From a bacterium (GTDB lineage: Bacteria > Patescibacteriota > Patescibacteriia > JAGPKW01), in assembly GCA_021780535.1 (NCBI GenBank), contig JAJXYN010000009.1, forward strand, positions 367,923 through 413,881: a stretch of 45,959 nt of DNA, written 5' to 3'. Of this stretch, positions 19,216 to 28,326 are shown in pieces. Position 1 is the stretch's first letter; each line of letters starts with the position of its first letter. The translations under genes were made by a program, and so were the position numbers. The notes beneath the pieces are model-generated. The model saw only the letters and a program-made list of their open reading frames with translations, was not told where the DNA came from and did no database searches.

Positions 19216-22071
19216 TTATTGAACTTGGATATAATCTATATTTGATTGAACAACTTCTTGTGTGTCTTTTTTTGTTATCTCAGAATATATTTTATAAGTT
19301 CCAGCAACTTCCGGAGTTAAAATTGTTTTTATATTTCCAGAATCAGGATTGTTTATAAAGGATAATAAATTTTTAACCCCATTTTGTTCATAATATATTT
19401 TTACCACATCTATATTGCTTATATTATTTACTGATAAATTAATAGAAATAGGGTCCCTAACTTTATAATTTTTATTATCTACTTGCAGATTTAGTGATGT
19501 GTTTGATAAATTTTGATAAAAATTAATACTATCAGATTTACTATTTAAAAATTCATCAAATAATTGTACTTCTAATAAATGATAACCCGTATCTATATTA
19601 CTTATGTTTAAAACATGATCATTAAATGGTTCTTGTGTTACTGTTTCTTGTATTACTCCATCTATAAGATAATTTACCTTACTTATTTTATTGTTTAATA
19701 AATAAATTAACTTAACTTCTAGTTGATTTGAATTTATTGATGAATTGTTTGTTGGAGAAGATATGTTTAATGTTTGTATAGCATTACTATCGTGTACAGT
19801 GTCTTTGTTTTTTGGAGCATTATCTAATACGTAGTTTTTAAGATCATCTGTTGGGCTTGCTCCTAATGATAATAATAATGTTTTAATTAAATCTTGTTCG
19901 TCTTGAGTTTTGTCTTTTTTGTTTAATAATGTTGTAAACCAATTTTTAACACCAGCTTCCCAATTTTTATATTGAGGATCTTTTTCTGGATTTGTTACAA
20001 CTTCTTGTGTTAAATCATCTTTATTTACATAATTTAATATACTGTGTAGGTCTATATAACTTTTTTCTTGTACTAGTTCTGGTGGGGTATTTTCTGTTGC
20101 TAGATTACCAGAAATACTATCTATTTTAATTTTTACTATATTTTTATAATCCCCATTTAACATTAAATTATTTTTATTTTCATATACTGGTTTTGGAAAA
20201 TTTTCTATTTTGTCATTTTTAGTTGAATATTCCATATATTCTTGCCATATAGGAGCTCCAATTACTGCTCCGGTGGCTTGTTTCATTGGCGTGTCGTCGT
20301 TGTTACCAACCCATACAGCGGTTACGATATTTGGAGTATATCCTATTGTCCAAGCATCTTTATAATCGTTTGTTGTACCAGTTTTTGCAGCTACCGGTCT
20401 ATTACTTAATATTAGGTTATTTTTTTTACCAAAAACATAACTTCTAGCATCATTATCAGATAATATACTATTTATTTGTCTTGCTACATCTTTATCTAAA
20501 ACTCTATTACTTGTTGTTTGAGAATTATCTTCTAATACTTTTCCATTACTATCTGTTACTTTTAATATAGACTTAAGATCGTTTGCAACTCCATCGTTTG
20601 CAAATATTGAAAATGCGTGAACATGATCTATCATTGGAACCTCTGCTGATCCTAAAGCTAATGTTAAACCATACTTGTCTTTATCTTCTTGTAATATTGT
20701 TGAATATCCCATTTCTCTCGCTAGGTTTATAACATTATCAGCACCTGTTAAGTATAATGTTTTAACGGCGGGGATATTAAGAGAACCAGCTAGAGCTTTT
20801 CTTATACTTACTGGACCACGTTCTTTTAGATCGTAATCTTTTGGGATATAGCTTTGTCCAGCATTTGTTCCAAAATTAGTTACAGTATCAAATAAATAAG
20901 TGTCTGGCGTAAAACCTTTTTTAAATGCCGCAGCATAAACAATTGGTTTAAAAGTTGAACCTAATTGTCTTTTGTTTATTGTTACATTAAAATTACCATA
21001 TTTGTCATTAAAATAATCTTTAGATCCAACCATTGCTTCTATTTCACCAGTTTTTGCATTAACTGACAAAAGTGCAGCATTTGAGGCATTGAATCTTTTT
21101 TCTATACTATCCATGTCTTTTTTGATGATGGATTCTGCTTTTTGTTGTTTGTCGTAATCAAGAGTTGTAATGATGTTTAAACCACCTTGTTCTACTAATG
21201 TGTCTCCGTATTTTTCTTCTAATAATTGTTTAACATACATTACAAAATGAGGGGCTTTTATTTCTTCTTTTTTTGGTTTTATTGTGGATAAAATATCTGT
21301 ATTTATTGCTGTGTTATATTCGTCATTTGTTATATAATTTTGATCTTTCATTTGCTTTAATACAAGCTTATACCTTGCTATTAATTGATCTGTGTGTGAT
21401 CCATAAGGAGAAAGAATAGATGGTGATTGTGGTAATGACGCTAGTAATGCTGATTCTTCTATTGTTAAATCTTTTGCAGATTTGTTAAAAAATGTTTGAG
21501 AAGCAGATTCTATACCATAAACAATAGATCCGTATGGTATTTCGTTTAAATACATTTTTAAAATATCATCTTTAGAAAACTTCTTTTCTATTTTATAAGA
21601 CAATATAAGTTCTTTTATTTTTCTTTCTACGCTTTTTTCATTTGTAAGGATTGCGTTTTTAACTAATTGTTGTGTTAGAGTAGAACCGCCTTGTGATAAT
21701 TTTCCAGAAAATACATCTATTATTATAGATCTTATTATACTTTTTATATCAAAACCAGAGTGAGTATAAAAATTTTTATCTTCTATTGCTATAGTTGCGT
21801 TTATGAGGTTTTTATTTACATCTTTTAATTCTACGATTGTTCTTTTTTGATCACCATGTATTTCATATAATAAAACTTTTCCTGTTTTGTCATATATTTT
21901 TGTACTTTGTGCCACATTTCTTTCTATTAGTTTGTTTGGACTAGGAATTTCTTTATTATATTTGGCTAATAGTATAGAAAATCCAAATATAAATACTATA
22001 AGACCAATAAGAAACAATATTAATGATGCAGATAATATGTTTTTTAAAATTTTTTTGTTGTGTTTTTTCAT
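19216..22071 (-). CDS. Class A penicillin-binding protein (PBP1A family) with C-terminal Ig-like extension
   Basis: 951 aa; glycosyltransferase AIEDKNFYTHSGFD, GGSTLTQQLVKN; transpeptidase GSTFKPI, SLN, AAKTGTTNDYKDAW. Confidence 0.96.
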   Translation of the reverse strand: MKKHNKKILKNILSASLILFLIGLIVFIFGFSILLAKYNKEIPSPNKLIERNVAQSTKIYDKTGKVLLYEIHGDQKRTIVELKDVNKNLINATIAIEDKNFYTHSGFDIKSIIRSIIIDVFSGKLSQGGSTLTQQLVKNAILTNEKSVERKIKELILSYKIEKKFSKDDILKMYLNEIPYGSIVYGIESASQTFFNKSAKDLTIEESALLASLPQSPSILSPYGSHTDQLIARYKLVLKQMKDQNYITNDEYNTAINTDILSTIKPKKEEIKAPHFVMYVKQLLEEKYGDTLVEQGGLNIITTLDYDKQQKAESIIKKDMDSIEKRFNASNAALLSVNAKTGEIEAMVGSKDYFNDKYGNFNVTINKRQLGSTFKPIVYAAAFKKGFTPDTYLFDTVTNFGTNAGQSYIPKDYDLKERGPVSIRKALAGSLNIPAVKTLYLTGADNVINLAREMGYSTILQEDKDKYGLTLALGSAEVPMIDHVHAFSIFANDGVANDLKSILKVTDSNGKVLEDNSQTTSNRVLDKDVARQINSILSDNDARSYVFGKKNNLILSNRPVAAKTGTTNDYKDAWTIGYTPNIVTAVWVGNNDDTPMKQATGAVIGAPIWQEYMEYSTKNDKIENFPKPVYENKNNLMLNGDYKNIVKIKIDSISGNLATENTPPELVQEKSYIDLHSILNYVNKDDLTQEVVTNPEKDPQYKNWEAGVKNWFTTLLNKKDKTQDEQDLIKTLLLSLGASPTDDLKNYVLDNAPKNKDTVHDSNAIQTLNISSPTNNSSINSNQLEVKLIYLLNNKISKVNYLIDGVIQETVTQEPFNDHVLNISNIDTGYHLLEVQLFDEFLNSKSDSINFYQNLSNTSLNLQVDNKNYKVRDPISINLSVNNISNIDVVKIYYEQNGVKNLLSFINNPDSGNIKTILTPEVAGTYKIYSEITKKDTQEVVQSNIDYIQVQ

Positions 22072-22235
22072 ATAATCTAATGTTTTTTCATATTAAAATT
22101 TATCTAAATTTAACACAAAACAATAGAAAAGTAAACTAAAAAACTAAAAATAAAGAATTGAAAAATTGAAAAAATAAAGTTTTGTTGGTAATATATAGAT
22201 AATTTTAAAACATATAAATTTTAAATTTTAAAATA

Positions 22236-23444
22236 ATGGTGATTACCGATGAAAATAAAATAAAAGAACTTTTAACTAGGGGTGTTGATGAGGTTATTGA
22301 TAAAGATGATTTAGAAAAAAGGTTAAAAAGCGGGAAACAACTTAGAATTAAACTTGGCATTGATCCTACTAGTCCAAATATTCATCTAGGAAGATCGATT
22401 CCTATTTTAAAATTAAGAGACTTCCAAGAATTGGGGCATAAAATAGTGTTTATTATTGGTGATTTTACTGGTGTTATTGGTGACACTTCTGACAAAGATA
22501 GTGAGAGACCAATGCTTGAAGAAGAAAAGATTAAGGAAAATATGAAAAACTATATTGATCAGGCTGGAAAGATTATTGATATAGATAAATGTGAAATACA
22601 TCACAATGGTGACTGGCTTTCTAAATTAACTTATTTAGAAATATCAAAACAAACAAATATTTTTTCTGTTAACGAGTTTATATCTAGGGAAAATATTCAA
22701 AAAAGACTAAACGAAGGCAAGAGAGTTTCTCTTAGAGAGGTTTTATATCCAATAATGCAAGGATATGATTCTATTGCTATAAAAGCTGATGTTGAGCTTG
22801 GTGGTACAGACCAAAGATTTAATCTTTTAGCCGGAAGAGAAATGCAAAGATATTATAAACAAGAACCTCAAAACATTGTTACCAACCCATTAATAGAAGG
22901 ACTAGATGGTAGAAAGATGAGTTCTAGTTGGGGTAATACTATTAATCTTTTTGAAAATTCAAAAGATATGTTTGGTAAAATTATGTCTTTAAAAGATGAA
23001 TTTATTATTAAATATTTTATTTTTGTTACTAGGGTTGATTTGAATATTATAAAAGAGTATGAAAAAGATTTGAAAAATAGCGTTAATCCTAGAGATATTA
23101 AGTTAAAATTAGCCCATGAGATTGTGAGAATGTATCATGGTGAAGAAGTTGCTAAAAAAGAGGTAGAGAATTTTATTTCACAATTTAGTGAAAAGAAATT
23201 GCCAGAAGACATGAAGGAATTTAAAATCAAAAATCAAAAATCAAAAATCATAGATTTATTAATAGAAACCGAACTTTGTTTTAGTAAAACGGAGGTAAGA
23301 AAAATGATAGAACAGGGTGCTGTTAAGGCTTACGATAAAAATGAAAACGTGAGAAAAATTTCAGATGTTAATGAAGTTGTTGATATTGATAAAGAAAATA
23401 TTATCCAAGTTGGTAAATTAAAATATATTAAGATAGTGAAATAA
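22236..23444 (+). CDS. tyrS: Tyrosyl-tRNA synthetase
   Basis: 402 aa; GIDPTSPNIHLGRSIPILKLRDFQ (HIGH-like HLGR), ADVELGGTDQRFNLLAGR, KMSSSWGN (KMSKS-like), C-terminal S4-like region. Confidence 0.93.
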   Translation: MVITDENKIKELLTRGVDEVIDKDDLEKRLKSGKQLRIKLGIDPTSPNIHLGRSIPILKLRDFQELGHKIVFIIGDFTGVIGDTSDKDSERPMLEEEKIKENMKNYIDQAGKIIDIDKCEIHHNGDWLSKLTYLEISKQTNIFSVNEFISRENIQKRLNEGKRVSLREVLYPIMQGYDSIAIKADVELGGTDQRFNLLAGREMQRYYKQEPQNIVTNPLIEGLDGRKMSSSWGNTINLFENSKDMFGKIMSLKDEFIIKYFIFVTRVDLNIIKEYEKDLKNSVNPRDIKLKLAHEIVRMYHGEEVAKKEVENFISQFSEKKLPEDMKEFKIKNQKSKIIDLLIETELCFSKTEVRKMIEQGAVKAYDKNENVRKISDVNEVVDIDKENIIQVGKLKYIKIVK

Positions 23445-23465
23445 TATTGATAGAGGTGCATTGCA

Positions 23466-23924
23466 ATGCACCCATACAATTATAATTATATGTATATAAA
23501 ATATAAAAATAAAGATTTTGTTGGTTTTGATGATATTAGACATAAAGATCTTTATAATAGATATAATAATTTGAAAAAAAAGAAAGACGAGCTTTTAAAA
23601 GAAGGTTTTTCTGTTAATAATTTTAATATTTATAAAAATTTATTTGATAAATATGATTTTTATGATCGAATAAATAGAAAAATTTTAACACTTATTAATC
23701 TTTATAGAAGAGAAAACTTAACAGAACAAATTAATGAAATTAATTTGAGATATCGCCAAAAAATTGAAAGCATTGTTGATAATGGTCAAAATAGAAGTCA
23801 AACTCATATTTTTGTTAGATTGTTTTGGTCAACATCTTTTTTTAAAGAATATTTTATTTTTGGTTTGATAATTTTTAAAAGAAATTTTTTAAATGGAATT
23901 AAAAGTAGAAGAAGAACTCATTAA
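23466..23924 (+). CDS. Hypothetical protein
   Basis: 152 aa, K/N/Y/D-rich, overlaps rnhB start by 32 bp; no recognised family. Confidence 0.4.
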   Translation: MHPYNYNYMYIKYKNKDFVGFDDIRHKDLYNRYNNLKKKKDELLKEGFSVNNFNIYKNLFDKYDFYDRINRKILTLINLYRRENLTEQINEINLRYRQKIESIVDNGQNRSQTHIFVRLFWSTSFFKEYFIFGLIIFKRNFLNGIKSRRRTH

Positions 23925-24528
23925 TAAGGGTTTTAAATATGTTTGTGGTGTTGATGAGGTTGGTAGGGGTCCACTTGCTGGTCCTATTGTTATTTGTTGT
24001 TATATAGTAGATATTTCCGCTTTCACTAAAGTTATGGCGGACAAGGAAAATAATAAAACAAGTCTAATAAATGATTCTAAAAAACTTTCCGATAAAAAAA
24101 GGAGGGAATTAGTTGATATTATTAAGGATTTTGCTATGGATTTTTCTATAGGAGAGGCAACTAATGTTGAAATTGATAATTGTGGTATAATAGAGGCAAA
24201 TAGGTTAGCTATTTTAAGAGGGGTAAATAATTTAAAAATTAAACCAGATTATTATTTGTTTGATTATAATACTTGTTTGGTTGATTTTTTAAATACTCCT
24301 TATGAAAAAATTATAAAAGGTGATTCTAAAATATTTTCTATTGCTTGTAGTTCTATTGTTGCTAAGGTTTATAGGGATGATTTAATGATTGAATTTTCAA
24401 AAAAATATGATAAATATGGTTTTGAAAAACATGTTGGATATGGAACGGAAAAACACATAAAAGCAATAAAGGAATTTGGTTTATCTGATTTGCACAGAAA
24501 GAGTTTTTGTAAAAATTTTATTAACTAA
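23893..24528 (+). CDS. rnhB: Ribonuclease HII
   Basis: YVCGVDEVGRGPLAGPIVICC, NDSKKLSDKKR, IACSSIVAKVYRDDLM, GYGTEKHIKAIKEFG. Confidence 0.96.
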   Translation: MELKVEEELINKGFKYVCGVDEVGRGPLAGPIVICCYIVDISAFTKVMADKENNKTSLINDSKKLSDKKRRELVDIIKDFAMDFSIGEATNVEIDNCGIIEANRLAILRGVNNLKIKPDYYLFDYNTCLVDFLNTPYEKIIKGDSKIFSIACSSIVAKVYRDDLMIEFSKKYDKYGFEKHVGYGTEKHIKAIKEFGLSDLHRKSFCKNFIN

Positions 24529-24551
24529 TTATTTTATTAAATTATTAAATG

Positions 24552-24723
24552 GTTTATTAAATTTTCCGTGAGTTCAATTTTTTAATTTTCTATATTAAAA
24601 ATTTCAAAAATTCTATTCTAAAATTTAAACCACTCAAGACTGTTTTGAAATTTAAGCTACGAGTTTTTTCAATTTTTAACATGAAAATTTAAATAAATTT
24701 CACAAACTCCAAATTTAATAAAC
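24552..24723. repeat. Large imperfect inverted repeat (intergenic)
   Basis: Outer arms gtttattaaattt / aaatttaataaac; internal arms pair with mismatches along most of ~170 bp. Confidence 0.6.
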
Positions 24724-24763
24724 TATTTAATTAATAAACTATTTAACTATTTAACTTAATTTT

Positions 24764-25315
24764 ATGCCAGAAAGTTCTCAAATTAATCTTGATATGATTA
24801 TTGCTAAGTCAAAAATCAAAAAAGGGATGGTTGTTGCTGATTATGGTTGTGGTTCGGGGTTTTTTACTAGAAAAATTGCTCCTATTATAACAAACACGGG
24901 GATTGTTTATGGTGTTGATGTTATGAAGGATGTTCTTGTGAGTCTTCAAAAGCTTGCTAATATGACGGGATTACAAAATATTAAAACCGTTTGGTCGGAT
25001 CTAGAAAGACTTGGTGCTACTGATATTGCTACAAATTCTGTAGATGTGGGGTTTATTATGAATACTTTATTTCAAACAAATAAAGAAAAAGAATTTTTAA
25101 CTGAAGTTTCTCGTATGATTAAAATAGATGGTCTTGTTGTTATTGTTGATTGGACTGATGAGGCGGTTTCTATGATTGCTCCATCTGCTGATAATAGAAC
25201 AGGATTAGGAAAAGTTAGGAGTGTTGCTAGAGAGGTTGGTTGCTTAAAAGAGATTGATGTTTTTGTTCCTGGGACACACCATTATGGTATTGTTTTTCAA
25301 AAAATAAATGCTTAA
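24764..25315 (+). CDS. Class I SAM-dependent methyltransferase
   Basis: Motif I VVADYGCGSGFFTRKIAP, GIVYGVDVMKDVL. Confidence 0.88.
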   Translation: MPESSQINLDMIIAKSKIKKGMVVADYGCGSGFFTRKIAPIITNTGIVYGVDVMKDVLVSLQKLANMTGLQNIKTVWSDLERLGATDIATNSVDVGFIMNTLFQTNKEKEFLTEVSRMIKIDGLVVIVDWTDEAVSMIAPSADNRTGLGKVRSVAREVGCLKEIDVFVPGTHHYGIVFQKINA

Positions 25316-25397
25316 TTTAAAAATTTGATTTATATCTCGTTGATTTTTAAGTTAAATTGTATTAAATTATTTTTATCTAATTTATTAATCTGATTGT

Positions 25398-26294
25398 ATG
25401 ATTTACGTTGTTGGACACAAAAATCCTGATACAGATTCTGTTGTTTCCGCTTATGTTTACGCTAAATTTAAAGGTGATGGTTTTATGCCCGCTGTTTTGG
25501 GTGAGTTAAATAATGAAACTAAATTTGTTTTTGAGAAGTTTAACATTACTCCTCCTGTTTTACTTTCTAATATTAAAGAAGATGATAAATTTGTTTTAGT
25601 TGATCATAATGAAATTACTCAAATTGCTGACGGTATGAAAGTTGATCAAATTATTGAAATATTAGATCACCACAAAGTTAATGTTTCTTTTTCTAATCCA
25701 ATTTATATTACAACCAAACCTTATGGTAGTACTGCATCTATTGTTACGGAAATATTTTTAGAAGAAAAAAGAGAGGTTAATAAAACATTGGCTGGACTTC
25801 TTTTGTCTGCTATTTTGTCTGATACTATTATTTTTAAATCCCCAACCACTACAGAAAAAGATAAACAATTTGCTGTTGTATTGTCAGAAATATCTGGTGT
25901 TAAAAATGTTGAAGAATATGGTATAGAATTATTTAAAAAGAAGGCCGAAGTTGCTTCTAAGTCTCCATCACAAATTATTTTTAATGATTTTAAAGATTTT
26001 GATTTTAAGGGTAAGAAGGTTGGTATTGGCCAAATTGAATTAATAGATGTTAATGATCTTTATATTAGAAAAGATGAGATCTTACCTCAGATGGAGATCA
26101 TTAAAAATGATAATAGTTATTTTGCTGTTATTCTTGTTGTTACTGATATTATGAAGGAGGGTAGTTATCTTTGGGTTGTTGGTAATAAAGAATCTATTTA
26201 TGATATTTTTAGAATTAATGATGAGAATAATTATAAAGAAGGAATTATGTCTAGAAAAAAACAAGTTGTTCCGTTGTTAGAGCAAAATTTATAA
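25398..26294 (+). CDS. ppaC: Manganese-dependent inorganic pyrophosphatase (DHH family)
   Basis: VVGHKNPDTDSVVSAYVYA, LVDHNEITQ, EILDHHKVNVSF, SDTIIFKSPTTTEKD. Confidence 0.93.
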   Translation: MIYVVGHKNPDTDSVVSAYVYAKFKGDGFMPAVLGELNNETKFVFEKFNITPPVLLSNIKEDDKFVLVDHNEITQIADGMKVDQIIEILDHHKVNVSFSNPIYITTKPYGSTASIVTEIFLEEKREVNKTLAGLLLSAILSDTIIFKSPTTTEKDKQFAVVLSEISGVKNVEEYGIELFKKKAEVASKSPSQIIFNDFKDFDFKGKKVGIGQIELIDVNDLYIRKDEILPQMEIIKNDNSYFAVILVVTDIMKEGSYLWVVGNKESIYDIFRINDENNYKEGIMSRKKQVVPLLEQNL

Positions 26295-26323
26295 AAAAAA
26301 TCGGATTTAATTCCGGTTTTTTT
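26293..26323 (+). terminator. Rho-independent terminator after ppaC
   Basis: AAAAAAATCGGA-ttta-ATTCCGGTTTTTTT. Confidence 0.7.
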
Positions 26324-26348
26324 AATTAAGAATTAATTTGAGCTAATT

Positions 26349-26457
26349 TATGATTTGCTGGAGCTTTAAATTCCGAGTGATTTTTCTATCTTCATTTTTT
26401 TAAGTTCTTACTATCGTTCGAATTAAAAATAACGAAGCATAGAAAAACACTATTTAA
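26349..26457. repeat. Interspersed palindromic repeat, copy A
   Basis: GTGATTTTTCTATCTTCATTTTTTTAAGTTC...GAATTAAAAATAACGAAGCATAGAAAAACAC. Confidence 0.75.
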
Positions 26458-26539
26458 GTTTTTGGTTTTTTGATTAGTGTTTTAATATATTAATTTCTAA
26501 TTATAAACTTTAAACTATTAACTATTTAACTTTCTTCTT

Positions 26540-26902
26540 ATGAAAACTGAAAAACGTAAATTTGGTGATTTTGGTGAAAGAATTGCTTGTAATTTTTTAA
26601 TTAAAAAGGGATATAAAATTATTGAAACTAATTTTTTTTGTAAATATGGTGAACTTGATATTATTGTCTCTAAAAACAATGAACTATTTTTTGTAGAAGT
26701 TAAAACTAGATCCATTAAGGATTATGTAAATTATCCTGAAAATGCTGTTGATTATTTTAAAAAAATTAAACTTCAAAGAACTGCCGAAGTTTATTTAAAC
26801 AAAAAAAGAATAAAAAGTATTTTTTATTCTTTTTCGGTTATTGCTATTATTATTGATATGAATAATAAAATGGCAAAAATTAAATTTTTTGAAAGAGTTT
26901 AA
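26540..26902 (+). CDS. YraN/UPF0102 family endonuclease-like protein
   Basis: GERIACNFLIKKGYKIIETNFFCKYGELDIIVSKNNELFFVEVKTRS. Confidence 0.93.
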   Translation: MKTEKRKFGDFGERIACNFLIKKGYKIIETNFFCKYGELDIIVSKNNELFFVEVKTRSIKDYVNYPENAVDYFKKIKLQRTAEVYLNKKRIKSIFYSFSVIAIIIDMNNKMAKIKFFERV

Positions 26903-26907
26903 ATGTT

Positions 26908-28071
26908 TTATTTTGTTTCTTCTATAATCTCGTCTTCTTTTGTTTCTTTAATAACATTTTCTTCTTTTGGTTTTATTTCATTAATGTTTTCTGGGGTAAT
27001 GTTTATTTTGAATCCTGTTAGTCTTGATGCTAATCTTACATTTTGTCCCTTTTTGCCTATTGCAAGAGAAAATTGATCATTTGAAACTACTACTTGCGCT
27101 TCTTTTTTTTGTTCGTCTATTGTTAAGTTTAATATTTTTGCTGGCAATAAAGCATTTGCTATATATTTGTTTATATCTTTATCGTATTCTATTATGTCTA
27201 ATTTTTCATTTCCGAGTTCGTTCATTATAGCATTTATTCTAACTCCTTTTTGCCCAACGCATGACCCTATTGGATCTATATTTTCTTGAGCTGTTGTTAC
27301 TGCGACTTTTGACCTTGATCCAGCTTCTCTTGCTATATTTTTTATAATTACTATCCCATCATTTATTTCTGGGATTTCAAGCATAAATAAGTGTTTTGCA
27401 AATTCTGCATTTGATCTAGAAAGTAATATTTGTATTCCCTTTGGGGATTCTTCTATTAATTTTACATAAAATTTCATTTTTGTTCCTGGTGTGTATATTT
27501 CATTATCTATTTGATCTTCTCTTTTTACTACACCAACTCCATGTCCTAAATTAACAAAAACTATGTCATTTTCAACTTTTTGTATTGTCCCTATTACTAT
27601 TGTTTTTTCTTTTTCTTGAAATTCGCTTAATATTGATTCTTTTTCAGCTTCTTTTATTTTTTGTATTATTACTTGTTTTGCGGTTTGGGCGGCAACTCTA
27701 CCAAAGTCACTAGGTGATTCTAGCTCTGTGTCTATAACATCTCCTATTTTTGATCCTTTCTTTGCGTCTTTGATCATTAATTGTGTTTTTGGGTTGAATC
27801 TTATTAAATCTTCTTCTGGTGTATTTTCTGGTTGAATTACGTTTCCTTCTTCGTCTAATTCATAATTTTCACAAATTGTTTTTGAGTCCCAAACTCTTAT
27901 TTGATTTGTTTCTATGTTGAAATCTGCTTTTATGTTTAGATTTTTTTCTTTTGTGTAATCTTTTCTGTATGCTGCAGCTAATGCTTGATTTATTGCTTCC
28001 ATTATTTTTTCAAATTTTATGTGTTTTTCTTCACATATAAAATCTATGGCATCTCTAATTTCGCTAGACAT
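26908..28071 (-). CDS. nusA: Transcription termination/antitermination factor NusA
   Basis: IMEAINQALAAAYRKDY, S1 domain, IAREAGSRSKVAV, DPIGSCVGQKGVRINAIMNELGNEKLDIIEY, FSLAIGKKGQNVRLASRLTG. Confidence 0.96.
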   Translation of the reverse strand: MSSEIRDAIDFICEEKHIKFEKIMEAINQALAAAYRKDYTKEKNLNIKADFNIETNQIRVWDSKTICENYELDEEGNVIQPENTPEEDLIRFNPKTQLMIKDAKKGSKIGDVIDTELESPSDFGRVAAQTAKQVIIQKIKEAEKESILSEFQEKEKTIVIGTIQKVENDIVFVNLGHGVGVVKREDQIDNEIYTPGTKMKFYVKLIEESPKGIQILLSRSNAEFAKHLFMLEIPEINDGIVIIKNIAREAGSRSKVAVTTAQENIDPIGSCVGQKGVRINAIMNELGNEKLDIIEYDKDINKYIANALLPAKILNLTIDEQKKEAQVVVSNDQFSLAIGKKGQNVRLASRLTGFKINITPENINEIKPKEENVIKETKEDEIIEETK

Positions 28072-28183
28072 AGTAATTTAAATTATTATTTAAAAAAAGA
28101 ACCAATCGTAATGATTGATTCTTTGTATGGTTTTAGTATATCATAAATAATAGAAATTAGCAATGTTTTTTGTTTTGTTATTT

Positions 28184-28299
28184 TATGATTTGCTAAAATT
28201 TTGAGATTATAGTGATTTTTCTATCTTCATTTTTTTAAGTTCTCACGCATACACGCGTTCGAATTAAAAATAATGAAGTATAGAAAAACACAATTTAAC
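28184..28299. repeat. Interspersed palindromic repeat, copy B
   Basis: tatgatttgct...gtgatttttctatcttcatttttttaagttct...cgttcgaattaaaaataatgaagtatagaaaaacacaattta; near-identical to copy A at both arms. Confidence 0.75.
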
Positions 28300-28326
28300 T
28301 TTTTTATGTTTATATTTTTGATATTC

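Noticed and set aside
19128-19358. 76-aa + ORF after dnaN
   Set aside because: Overlaps the dnaN end, the terminator and the PBP 3' end; low-complexity, no independent support.
28273-28326. 18-aa N-terminal extension of UvrC
   Set aside because: Encoded by the right arm of interspersed repeat copy B; the conserved UvrC N-terminus begins at the Met at 28327.
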